Shown: positions 53,796 to 64,000 of the stretch, piece by piece
Position numbering within the stretch: the first letter of the stretch is position 1
How the letters are laid out: each line of letters starts with the position of its first letter
NCBI RefSeq assembly: GCF_009730915.1
Contig: NC_052486.1
Location: forward strand, 19,249,589-19,313,588
Reading direction: 5' to 3'
DNA length: 64,000 nt
Source: Dioscorea cayenensis subsp. rotundata
Lineage: Eukaryota > Streptophyta > Magnoliopsida > Dioscoreales > Dioscoreaceae
Translations under genes and position numbers: made by a program
Notes under the pieces: model-generated
Database searches by the model: none
What the model saw: the letters and a program-made list of their open reading frames with translations, nothing else
Told to the model about the DNA's origin: nothing

Positions 53796-55405
53796 ATTGA
53801 CTCCATTAACAAGCCAGCCATAAATTTTCTTTGGTCTAAAGATAGCAATCGTAGTGGCATTCAGCTTGTCGCTTGGAACAAAGTTACTACTGGTAAAGCT
53901 AAGGGTGGTTTGGCTATTAAAAACTTGAAATGTGTGCAAGCTGCTTTCATGGCCAAAAATGTACTGGGATTTCTGAATTGTGAGAATGCTCTTTGGACTT
54001 ATATTTTAATTTTCAAATATGTCTTTTTTCATCCTTGGAATATTAAAATCCCCTCTAAATGCTCTTTGTTTTTCAAGTTTCTTTGCAAAAATATGAGCAT
54101 GGTCAAATCCCAGCTCTAGCTCAATTTCATTGATCCCAATTGCATCTCAGTTTTACATGATTCTTGGTTCTTTGAAATTCCAATTAATTTTAAACCTACC
54201 TTCTTTAATGTGGATTATGTTGATTCTAATTTTCAAGTTTCTGATTTCTTAATTGATGGTAATTGGAATTTCAAAGCTCTTCATGATCTCTTTGGCTCCA
54301 ATTTTAATTCTCCAATTGGCAAGCTGGCCAGGTGAATCCTTATTCTTCTAACTCTTGGGTCTGGATACCAAATTCTGGTAAAGCCACTTTGATCTCTTCA
54401 ATTTATCATACTATTAATTCTTGTCATGATGTTAATGATCAGTGGCAAGGTTAGAGCAATCTTTGGAGGTTAAGAGCCTCTCCAAGATCAAAGTTTTTAT
54501 GTGGCTTCTGTTACGCAACAAGTTGAAAACCAGTTGTTTTCTTCATTCGATAATCTGATTTTTGAAGAAAATTGTGCTTTGTGTGATGCTGGCAGGGAAG
54601 CACATAAACCACATTTACAACTTATGTACCCAAACTAAAATTGTTTGCGATATCATCAAGGAGAGGACACATTCTCAAAATGATTATTTTGATAATATTT
54701 CCACAGGAATTTGGCTACATAATACTTCTTATGCTAAACATCATTGTATTGCCTCTTTAATTACTGCTGCTTCTTGGTTCATTTGGAAATCAAGGTGCAA
54801 CATCATCTTTAAAGGTTATCTTAGGGATCCTCATCGGATTGCTTTACAAGCCTTTGATCATGTTCAGGAGTTTAACAAATCTGCTTGCTATCAAAGGGAG
54901 ATCTTCCTTCTTAATCACTTTAACACCAATTCCGCTGATTTTTATCTTTTTACTGATGGTTCTTGGGTCCATTCTAATCATTTTATTGGAGTTGGGTTTG
55001 TAATTATCAATTCAAACCAGAAGATTCTTGTTGCAGGTTGTATTATAATTGAAGTCAGATCTGCTTTAGAAGCCGAAGTTGGAGCTGTAGAAATAGCGCT
55101 CAAAGTTGCTGAAACCTGGGGCTTTAGGATATGCTCAATTTTCGCAGATTGCAGATATCTTCAACAAGTCTTTGATCATAACAACAACGACATCAGCTGG
55201 AGATGCAGATAGTGTTACTTCCATGAAAAATTATTATAACATAAGCAATTCAACCTTTATCGTAATCCCTCACGCTTGGAATAGATTGGCCAATTGCTTG
55301 GCTATTAAAGGTAAAAATTATCATTGTCTTTGTCTCTATTATCAAGGCCTTGATCTTTCTAGATGGTTGATGATAGCCATTAAAGATGCTGGTTCTAATT
55401 TCTAA
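53796..55405 (+). pseudogene. LINE distal region: connection, zinc-binding and RNase H domains
   Basis: Begins DSINKPAINFLWSKDS, continues VAWNKVTTGKAKGGLAIKNL (the usual post-RT segment), and shows a decayed zinc-binding region near 54450-54600. An RNase H domain follows, with Asp in LFTDGSW, Glu in ALEAEVGAVEIAL and Asp in IFADCRYLQQ. It closes with VIPHAWNRLANCLAIKG and a stop at 55405. Frameshifts occur near 54120, 54330 and 55190. RNase H in plant LINEs degrades the RNA template during target-primed synthesis. Confidence 0.85.
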
Positions 55406-55519
55406 ATCTACCTTTTCTTAGATATCCTGGTTTTTGTTTTTCTTTAGCTTCTTATCTTGTTGCCTTTGTTCTTCTCTTTTGTTACTTTGTTTATATGATT
55501 TTAATAAATAGCAACTCTA

Positions 55520-58500
55520 TAGCTCTTTTCTAGCACACACACTAAAGCAAGTAGTCAATGTTGCTGACAACTAAGGCAATCAAGCTAGCATCTAGATCTA
55601 GTTAATAAGCACCCCCAACATTATGTTCCTACACCAACACACTAATCACCTTTAACAGAGCTAAGCATCTTGATCATCTTACAAACTATTTTTTCACAAG
55701 CTTTCTTTTTGGCCATCTAATTAAAAAGATTATATTTTATATCATCGGCTAAACTATAATATTTTTTAAACAAAAAAAAAGGCAATAAACAAAAGGAATT
55801 TATCCATAAAGTAAGGATGTTCAAATCATCTAGAATTTTCTTAGGGCCATCAAGTCCAACGCATATATCACAAGGACTCAGTGGCCTTTACTTCTATTAT
55901 TTACATGGTATCAAAGCTATGGATTATTGATCTAAGCAACTCCTAACCATCATTAATAGATTAACATAATTTTTTATTCATATTCTATTAATTTTGATAT
56001 AGAGAGGAGGAAAAAGATATAAATTAGTAACAAATTAGAAATTAAAAACTCTAGTCTTCTCAAAACCATTATTGAATCTCTTGAATAGATATTTGTTTCC
56101 TTGCTTTCTTTGAACTTTTAGGAAAAATGGTGTTACACATGAGCAAGAACAAAATGATAATGAAAAAAGGTATATGTAGTTGTAATAGAGGGTAAAAAAG
56201 GATATGATGGCAACTTTGTCATCAAAAGCAAGTGTTGATGCTCAAAATAGAGTTACAAACAGGATCAAATAGAACGCTAAAGATATTAGATATAATTTAC
56301 ACATGTTTCTCATGCCTTATCTTTTCTCTAAAGATATTCATATAGAGCATTTATTACATTGATGTTTCATGGTCGTGATTTGATAATAAATTTTGAATTA
56401 GAATTTGACTATAGAAGGCATTATGGCTTTCTTGGATTAAATGGTTGCAACTAGTATATACTCCTTGTATTAGTAGGTTGTCAAGAGGTCCCAATTCCTA
56501 AAAATATGGACATATATCACCTCTCAAAAGAGATTAAATATTTAAGCATATCTTTGCTTTAAACTACTATTAAAAGTAATGAAGAAAGATAGAAATTGGG
56601 AAAAAAGAAAAAGTTTAGAAATTTGCAGTTAGGGATGATGATAAAGTATAATAATAAGATTTATTTAGTATATTAGTTTTTTTTTCTTATTCACCCATGA
56701 TTCAATTTTTTTAATAAACAATGGGTTAATTTTTGCTCTTTATTTTATTTTTCACATGGTATCAAAGCAATGGGTTTCTTAATTTTGGTGAATCCTAATT
56801 AATGTCATTGGACCAAAACCATACACATTATCTCCGTCCTTGTACCTCTATGTTGCTACACACCTTGCTGCTTTTCTCCAAAACTAAGTCTTCATACCTA
56901 TCATGCATCAATGTCTTTTCATGTCTTTCTCATATCTTGGCAAAATTCAACTATTGCAACATATTTATGTATACATATAGCATTTCTCTATGGAACTTTT
57001 CACGATTTTTTTTGTACATAATTTTTTATCTTTATGAATAAGATAAGGGATGGTTTCTCTAAGCTTTCCCCAACTTTCTTGAAATAAGATAATCAATTAT
57101 TTTGATTTCTAACTTTTCCCTATTATTTCTAAAAAAAAATAGGTTGATTTTATTTTTGCAGGTTTATTATGTTAATATATCAGATTCTTCTCATCTTCGT
57201 ATTTTGTTCATTATTATTAACATTTGTTGGCTCATAATTTTGTCTTTGATTGTATAGATATTTTTAAAGAATTATAAACTCATGGTTTATCTTCTATGCA
57301 CAATGAGCCAAGGGGAATGAAAAAAATATTTTTTGTATTTTAATGTATAAAAATAATTTCAATTTAATGTGATTGGTTATGCTACAAATGTTTATATTCA
57401 TAATAATTATTAGTTTAAAATAATTCTATTATAAGAAACCATTTTATATTACTAAAGAAGAGTTTATATTGATCATGGTCACCTATTGACCAGTTTTTCT
57501 TTTAATTTTCTTAGTGTCAAATTGGGTTGCATGGGAAATGAATCAACTTAGGCCACCAAACCCTCAAATTAGTGAGAAGATTACAAAATTATTTTATATA
57601 TATTTGATTGTATTTTCAAGAATTTTCAAAACCAAAAATGGCGAGGGAGATAAAATATTATCCCGATGCTAAAATTCATATAAAGTAAGTGCAAATCATT
57701 GATGACTTTTCACTCTAATATTTTTCACCACTTGCATTCACTTATGAATTCGGCATCCACATTTCATTGTAAGTTTGAATTTATTTATTCAATTTACATT
57801 AAATTTATGTTTTCAAAAGTGTTTCCATTGGATTTTTTTTAATTTTACAAAAAGCGTTTTTGAAGAAAACTTGTATATATATATATCATGAAGGTTGAGC
57901 ACTTTGTAGCATTGGGTGAAACACATTTTGATTAAAATTTTGTGACAAAATACTCTTGGAGGGAAAAAAATTTTCTAACAAATTCTTATATAAAATTACG
58001 ATGTCTTTATTTAGTTTTTCTTCGACTTTGAATCTCTCAATTTGCTTGAAGCTTCACAGCTAGTGGTCTCCTTCAAGCATCACTGAATAAGTTATTGGGG
58101 TTCTTTGGAATTTTGATGTTTCACAAATTGTTAATAGTACCAAAAGATTTATTACTCGTTTTTAAGCTTAAACACTTAGTGCCAATTACCACTTATGAAT
58201 GATTTACTATGCACACACCTCAAACAAATAACACAACCACGCCTGCTAATGATTCATCCAAACATACAACTATTTAAAATTACACATTTAAATGCTTAAC
58301 ACTAGAATGTTTAAGAAATTCATTAATCCAAATAATTCCTTTATATTATTTCTAATATAATCCAATATTTGATTTTGTCTCAAAATCATTTTTATTTTCT
58401 TTTTCAAAATTAAGTTTTTTTTTTAAAAATTGATTATAAGAGGAAATCTAATATCTTCTAATCTAAAAAGAATTGGTAGATTGTTTTTATTACAAAATCT

Positions 58501-59224
58501 TTAATATGAGACATAAAAAATACATACAAAAAATAATCTTATATAATGTCAAAGTCATTAGTAAGATAGATGTGATTTTGTAATAAGTTGCATAGGTTCA
58601 TATTTTTATGCAATTTTAATCATTTTTGTCAAAGATAATACTTTATTATGAGTTTATTTTATTTTTCAAGATAAAAAGTAATATAGCACAATTTAGGGAA
58701 AAAATATTTTGGCAAAAAGACTTGGATTAGGATAAGTCCAAATAAACTAATTTTTTTCACTGTTGATTTGAAGAAATCCATTGAATAGTAAGAGTTAATG
58801 AAAAGAGAAAAGATAAGTTTGAATTTGAATTGAAAAAATAAATAAATAATCATATTAACAAAAAAGTCATAAGAAAACTGGGGAATGTGTGGCTAGGTAA
58901 GAGAAAGAAAAAGCCATTGAAGATGCTCAAGAGTGAGCAAACAATTAATGGGAAAAAATATCATGATCAAGATCCAAGCCATTCAGCAAATCAAGATTTT
59001 TTGTCCTTTTTTAATTTTTTTAAATTAGGAGATGTCAGTTTACCTACCTAGTGGTCAAGACAATAGCTTGCACAGTCAATTGTGCATTGGTGTTAGTATC
59101 ATAAATTATAGTAGTCTATATAGCATAGCTTTTTTTTTATTGCCAGTTCTACATGTTTAATGTCATCTTTTCAACCAGCTCATATGCTTCATCTTAATGT
59201 TCCATCAGATGTTGCATTTATTAT
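55520..59224. other. AT-rich intergenic spacer with two primer-binding-site-like motifs
   Basis: No coding frame recognised. CATGGTATCAAAGC occurs at about 55904 and 56757, close to the tRNA-Met primer-binding site TGGTATCAGAGC used by the two Copia elements downstream. This hints at remnants of older LTR elements, but no LTR pairs could be matched. Confidence 0.4.
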
Positions 59225-59229
59225 AGATC

Positions 59230-59480
59230 TGTTGAAGGATATGATTAAAAGATTTCAAGTATAGCAACCTTTCACTTTAGTGGAGTAAGCTAATGTGGCA
59301 TTTGACAGTTAATTACTGAGTTAGTTTTTGGTTAGATAGATCATGTAGTGTTGTGTCTATTGTATTATGTCTATTGGCCACTTCATGAATGGATGCAGCA
59401 AGTCTATATAAGTTTGTAAATATACTGATTTAAATATAATTGAATTTTCAATCTTTACTTCTTCATTCTGGTTTCCAACA
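59230..59480 (+). repeat. 5' LTR of the deleted Copia element, 251 bp
   Basis: Runs from TGTTGAAGG to CCAACA and contains the TATA-like TCTATATAAG near 59402. It differs from the 3' LTR by many substitutions and about 10 inserted bases, so the insertion is not recent. Confidence 0.92.
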
Positions 59481-59517
59481 TTGTGGTATCAGAGCTACAT
59501 GTTAAGTTTAAGATTTC

Positions 59518-60862
59518 ATGGCTTCAAATGGTGTTTCTCTACCCACTCTTCCCATTTTCAAAGGAGAGCACTATGAGTATTGGAGTATAAAAATGATAAC
59601 TTTATTCATTTCTCAAGATTTGTGGGAACTTGTAGAGAAAGGCTATCAAAACCCATATGAAGATACTCGGTTGAGGGAGAATCGGAAGATGGATTCAAAG
59701 GCATTATTTTTTATTCAACAAGCAGTGAATGAAGTAATCTTCTCCAGAATTGCTGCTGCCACAACTTCCAAATAAGCTTGGACCATTCTGCAGAATGAGT
59801 ATCAAGGGACTTCTCAAGTGATAACAGTGAAATTACAAAATCTAAGGCAAGAGTTTGAAACTATGAACATGAAACAAAATGAATTGGTGCAGGATTATAT
59901 ATCAAGAATGGTTGCTATTATCAATCAGATGTGGCCATTTGGTGATGATATTTTAGATCAAAAGGTGGTTGAAAAGGTACTGTGAAGTTTATCCACTCAT
60001 TTTGATCATGTTGTGGTAGGCACTGAGGAATCTAAAGGCCTGTCAAAGTTGATAATTGCTGAATTTAGTAGCTCTTTTCAAGCCCATGAAGTAAGGATGA
60101 ATCGTTCTGCAGAGACGATGGATGAAAAGGCATTTCAAGTAAAGATAGAGGCATCTAATTTGAAAGCTCTTGAGAAGATATTTGGCAGAAGATAAGGCAA
60201 AGGCTTTACTGATGTGATAGGAAAAGGATGAGGTATGAGAAGTGAAAGAAGCATTTACAAAGGAGGGAGTTCACTAATCAAAGACATCAAAATAGGAGCA
60301 TTCAGTGTTATAACTAGAAAATATTTGGGCATCTTAAGTCTGAAATGTTGGTATAAAAACAAGGCAATCAATATGGCAGAAGATTATGAAGAAACTAAAG
60401 AAGCTAATCTATTTATGGCTCATATGGCTCAGATGAAGCAACAAACAGTGCATGGATAATTGATAGTGGGTGTTCAATTCATAGGACATGCAACAATGAT
60501 TTGTTTAAAGATTTGGATAAAACAAAGGGTTGACGATAAAATTAGGTGATAATAAAGAAATACAGAGTAAAGGAGAAAAAAATGTGGCAATTACAACTTC
60601 TCCCGGCAAGATAAAGCTTCTGCATCATGTTCAATTTGTACCAAATCTTGCATACAATTTACTGAGTGTTAGACAGTTGATCCTCAATAGCTATTCAGTA
60701 TTGTTTTCAAATGATGCATGCTATATCAAGGAGTTAAAATATGGGAATCAAATATTTAAGGTACCAATGACTACAAATAGAGTATTTTCCATTAAAGCTT
60801 CCAACATGGAAAGTCTCAATTTCTCAACTGCTAAGGATTTGGGGGATTTGCATGCTAAATAA
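59518..60862 (+). pseudogene. Copia gag (UBN2) and protease remnants
   Basis: The gag part starts MASNGVSLPTLPIFKGEHYE and shows the UBN2 pattern WSIKMITLFISQDLWELVEK, then LRQEFETMNMKQNELVQDYI. Stops lie at 59773-59775 and 59983-59985. After a gap the protease region has WIIDSGCS with its active-site Asp (about 60454-60480), in a frame different from the following KLGDNKEIQSKG and HVQFVPNLAYNLLSVRQL segments, which end at 60862. Nothing of pol follows. The reading frame is broken in several places. Confidence 0.85.
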
Positions 60863-61147
60863 ACACAGGGTCAAGAGATTAGTTTGAACAAGATTCCTCA
60901 TGAACAAGCAAAAATGAGTTCTTTTCAAGAAGAGTTAGAGGAGATGCAACATGAAACTGAAGAAGCAACCATGCCAAATGCCTTCTAAGACAAAATGTAC
61001 AGAAGAATATCATGATGAGGATGGAAGAAGAAAAAGACAAAGGTGTGAGAAAAACAAGAAGAAAAAGAGAGAAAGCATGCCACACAATTCAAAAGCAAAT
61101 TCTTTTTTTATCAATGCGGGTTTCTATGACTTTCAATCAAGGGGGAA

Positions 61148-61408
61148 TGTTGAAGGATGTGATTGAAAGATCTCAAGAATAGCAACCTTTCACTTTATTG
61201 GAGTAAGCTGATGTGGCATTTGACAATTAGTATCTGAGTTAATTATTGGTTAGTTAAATCATGAAGTATTGTGTTAGTTATATAATGAAATATTGTGTCT
61301 ATTGAACCCTTCATGAATGCGTGCAACAAGTCTGTATAAGTCTATAAATGTATTAATTTAAATATAATTGAATTCTCAATCTTTACTTCTTCATTCTGGT
61401 TTCCAACA
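61148..61408 (+). repeat. 3' LTR of the deleted Copia element, 261 bp
   Basis: Counterpart of 59230-59480 with the same termini and a TGTATAAGTC in place of the TATA-like motif. The 5-bp duplication AGATC follows directly. Confidence 0.92.
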
Positions 61409-61413
61409 AGATC

Positions 61414-63187
61414 TGAAATTTATTCTTTGTTAGTTTCATTAGGGGTTGTGGGTTGGTAATTTTTCAATAGTCAATCACATATATCCACAACAATCAAGAG
61501 AAAAGGCACAAATATATGCCAACATCTACGGGGCCAAGCCCGAAGATTAAACGTACTAGAAAAGATAACAACAATATAACTGTGACACAAACACCCTCAC
61601 CAAGTGACAATGGTGAACGAAGATCCTACCTTTGAATGATCACCTAAACCAATCTCCCGTCAATACGACCTCTCGTCGATGAAATCCAAGATCGTATCAT
61701 GAATACCTCAAAGAATAAGTTTTCTCCCATAGGATTGACCGATGCTCACAAGCCTATCTCTTTAGGCCTCTCTTTTGCATTCTATACCCTTGATTGAGAC
61801 TTATATAATCTTTCACGCCGTACTGCCTCTTGAACTTTTCTTTTTTGTCTTGATTCTCCACAGTTTCCAACCCTAGCACATACAAAATCTAGCATTATAA
61901 CTCAGCCAATGTTAACTAGTGGTCTAGGTTGCAATCAACTTGCAACCTCGTCCACTTGTTAACACGGTCTGAGTTACAACTTCAAGTCGTAACACAACCT
62001 CAAGACACTTCTATAACCTCCAGATTGAGTTAGAGTCTAACACTGTCAAATCCTCTTGATCTCAGACAAATCAACAACCAATAGAACACCTACGCCATTA
62101 AGTGACAACCTCACCAAGATCTTTACTCATATGCCCAAACATAACGCTCTTCAATCATACCATATTTGGTTTTAATCAAACTTCAAAAATATCCAATGCA
62201 TTCCAATGATGGCTTCACAAAATATCTAGTCATCTAAATTAATCTTCAATTAATCTTTGGTCTTCGAGTAATTTGAGTCTCGCTTAATTTAGCCTTTTGT
62301 AAATCTCTTCCATAAATATCATCACCATTCTATATAATCAATCTTCAATCCAAACTTAACTTTCTCTTTATACAAATCTTCAATTAAGCCTTAACTTCAA
62401 ATTCTCCTCCACATATAGCAAATGACTTAAACTTGAGATCCGTTTGACAATTTGAAGCTCCTTCCAAAAGTAGCCTTCACTAACTTACCAACGATGATTT
62501 CATTTAAATATTCATTACTTCAAACTAGGCTACCACCTGCCAATTTAAGCTCTTCTTAAAGATAGTCTCCAGCTTGATTTGCAACCATTCTATATACATA
62601 TAACCTTTGCTCAGAAAAGCCCATGATTTTAATTTGGTCAAGCCTCCACATGATTTCTTCAACTTGGAAACTCTGCTACTTCATCAATAATCCTCCAAGA
62701 AAAACTTTGGCACCTACTAAACATGGTCAATTAATGCCAACTCATACAAATAATGGCAACTGACACATAATATTGGCATTACTTTACTATTATCGAAATT
62801 CTTAAATTGGAGCCATAGTGATATCCCATGGCGTGAGCATCTCCTCTTAAGTTGTATCTTTGATGATTCTCATTTAATGATTCCCGCTCAAATTGTCAAA
62901 AAGATGTTATATCCTTACCCAGCTTTGCCATGCTTTTTTAATTATATTATTTCTCCACACGAATGTACCATTGTGACATTTGAGTTAGAATTTATTTAAA
63001 ACATGTGATTGTCGTCAAAACATGTGGACACAAAATTACACAAGAAATCGACATCGGCTCATTTTTTCCTCTAATTGTTCCTTCAATTTTCCAGGGACTA
63101 ATTAATCTTAAGCTTTCCAAGTACATATAGGCTGTACATTTCTGTTGATGGTTGATCAATAAATAAAAATGACATCAAACTAATGAA
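61414..63187 (-). other. Probable minus-strand LTR fragment of another retroelement, plus spacer
   Basis: Read on the minus strand, a TATA-like GATTATATAAGTCTC (about 61802-61816) is followed some 250 bases later by CTTCGGGCTTGGCCCCGTAG and ATGTTGGCAT (near 61515-61550). This resembles the R-U5 end of plant Copia LTRs. The rest (61850-63187) is a low-coding stretch rich in CTTCAA/TTGAAG words. No ends or second LTR were found, so identity is tentative. Confidence 0.35.
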
Positions 63188-63192
63188 CATAT

Positions 63193-63502
63193 TGTTGGAG
63201 TTTGATCAGAATATTGGTTGGCAATAGAGTCTAGTTACTTCATGGACAGTAACTTGATTGACTGAGAAGAGGCCAATGTTTGTTTGAGAGCAAGTTGGAA
63301 ATGTTCTAGTTGAATCTTATTGTATTGCTTTTGTTTTGTTAGTGTGTCTTTAATAAACTATTATGGTGTGTATGCTTCTATTATATGATGTATCAGTGAT
63401 CTTGAATATTTATGAATGAGAACAATGATCTAAGTGTTATCTCAACTCTGAAAATCATCTTGTGATTCATTGAGAGACTTGTGAGTTCAAACAGTCCTAA
63501 CA
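63193..63502 (+). repeat. 5' LTR of the right-edge Copia element, 310 bp
   Basis: Begins TGTTGGAGTTTGATC and ends CAGTCCTAACA, with the TG..CA termini usual for LTRs. Its sequence is unrelated to the LTRs at 59.2 and 61.1 kb beyond the termini. Confidence 0.82.
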
Positions 63503-63518
63503 GTGGTATCAGAGAACA

Positions 63519-64000
63519 ATGGCAATCAGTGGAAGCTCTGGAAGCTCTTCTTCAAATGTTCCTTATTTTGATGGTGAAGATTATAGCCTTTGGGGTCTAA
63601 AGATGGAGACTATGCTCCTATCCAAAGATCTTTGGAACATAGTTGAAAAAGGGTATAAAGAGGATGAAGAAGATGGACACAAGTTGGACGAGAACATCAA
63701 AAGGAATGCTAAAGCTTTGTCCTTTATTCAACAAAGCTTTAGACAAGAAGGTGTTGATTCGCATCTCACAAACCAGGAATGCAAAGAAAGCATGGGACAT
63801 CTTGAAGAATGAGTTCCAAGGATGTTCAAAGAGCACAACAGCCAAGTTTCACACTCACAAGAAAGAACTTGAGAACACTCGCATGAAGGAGGGTGAGTTT
63901 ATGCAGGACTACATCAGCCGTGTCTTGACTGTAGTGTATCAAATATAGTTACTTGGCGAAAAGTTCAAAGAGCAAAAAATCGTTGACAAAATATTAAGAA
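63519..64000 (+). pseudogene. Copia gag (UBN2) of the right-edge element, frameshifted and partial
   Basis: Starts MAISGSSGSSSSNVPYFDGE and continues YSLWGLKMETMLLSKDLWNI, the UBN2 opening. The frame shifts near 63740, after FIQQ, to one reading KKAWDILKNEFQGCSK and GEFMQDYISRVLTVV, which meets a stop at 63946-63948 and then continues as LGEKFKEQKIVDKIL. At least one frameshift and one stop make this copy non-coding. Confidence 0.82.

Larger units (their letters stand above)
49690..55520 (+). mobile_element. LINE (L1/RIL-type with RNase H), decayed, interrupted by a CACTA element
   Basis: Reverse transcriptase fragments (49806-50505) and the downstream connection, zinc-binding and RNase H regions (53796-55405) belong to one non-LTR element on the plus strand, split by the insertion at 50509-53795. 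No endonuclease domain was found upstream, so the copy is 5'-truncated; the left border is approximate. The right border is set by the T-rich tail and a TTTTAATAAATAGC stretch near 55500. Stops and frameshifts are frequent. Confidence 0.82.
59230..61408 (+). mobile_element. Copia-type LTR retrotransposon, internally deleted, 2,179 bp
   Basis: Two similar LTRs begin TGTTGAAGGAT and end TTTCCAACA, flanked by the 5-bp duplication AGATC (59225-59229 and 61409-61413). The primer-binding site TGGTATCAGAGC (59484-59495) follows the 5' LTR, and a polypurine tract AAGGGGGAA (61139-61147) precedes the 3' LTR. The interior keeps gag and protease remnants; integrase, reverse transcriptase and RNase H are absent. 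It is a non-autonomous deletion derivative. Confidence 0.92.
63193..64000 (+). mobile_element. Copia-type retrotransposon, 5' end only (cut by window edge)
   Basis: A 310-bp LTR is followed after one base by a primer-binding site TGGTATCAGAGA (63504-63515) and a gag start. The element continues beyond the window, so its 3' LTR and target duplication cannot be checked; the left flank would be CATAT (63188-63192). Confidence 0.85.

Overview
The window is nuclear DNA from a flowering plant. Three host genes have plant-type introns and plant-specific families: an SRS/SHI-type zinc-finger regulator, a probably plastid D-ribulose kinase, and a MEI2-type C-terminal RRM protein. Everything else is AT-rich intergenic DNA built largely of nested transposable elements of plant superfamilies. 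I cannot name the species. No tRNA, rRNA, CRISPR array or bacterial feature was seen.

Layout. 0.37-1.13 kb: two-exon SRS gene (+). 1.1-5.9 kb: intergenic DNA with a fold-back element inside a (TA)n tract and a hAT-type MITE with an 8-bp target duplication. 5.94-15.63 kb: a 9.7-kb Mutator-like element (MULE) with an exact 9-bp target duplication, carrying a decayed mudrA transposase (+) and a convergent Ulp1/C48 protease-like gene (-); its introns are filled with strand-oriented ~20-bp repeats. 15.6-18.9 kb: AT-rich spacer. 18.87-26.92 kb: a second MULE (8.1 kb, ~250-bp terminal inverted repeats, 9-bp target duplication) carrying a plant-mobile-domain (PMD) pseudogene (+), a truncated mudrA (-), a ~41-bp minisatellite and two smaller insertions. 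27.2-27.5 kb: Stowaway MITE. 27.64-33.94 kb: nine-exon D-ribulose kinase gene (+). 35.99-36.93 kb: four-exon MCT-like RRM gene (+).

38.7-49.1 kb: a degenerate ~105-bp tandem array split by a 9.58-kb PIF/Harbinger element. This element looks complete: its 395-aa DDE transposase and 317-aa Myb/SANT-like protein (both -) can be spliced without any stop or frameshift. It also carries three tandem-repeat arrays and, near its left end, a captured first-exon fragment of phenylalanine ammonia-lyase (PAL). 49.7-55.5 kb: a decayed LINE (reverse transcriptase, zinc-binding region, RNase H) interrupted by a 3,287-bp non-autonomous CACTA element with a perfect ATT target duplication. 55.5-64 kb: spacer, a 2.2-kb internally deleted Copia element with both LTRs and a 5-bp target duplication, a probable minus-strand LTR fragment, and the 5' end of another Copia element running off the window.

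The points most worth following up are the PAL capture by an apparently intact Harbinger element, the strand-oriented intron repeats of the Ulp1-bearing MULE, and the fact that all three large DNA transposons carry their own tandem repeats. Exon borders were derived by hand from GT/AG sites, reading-frame continuity and family motifs; no transcript evidence was available.
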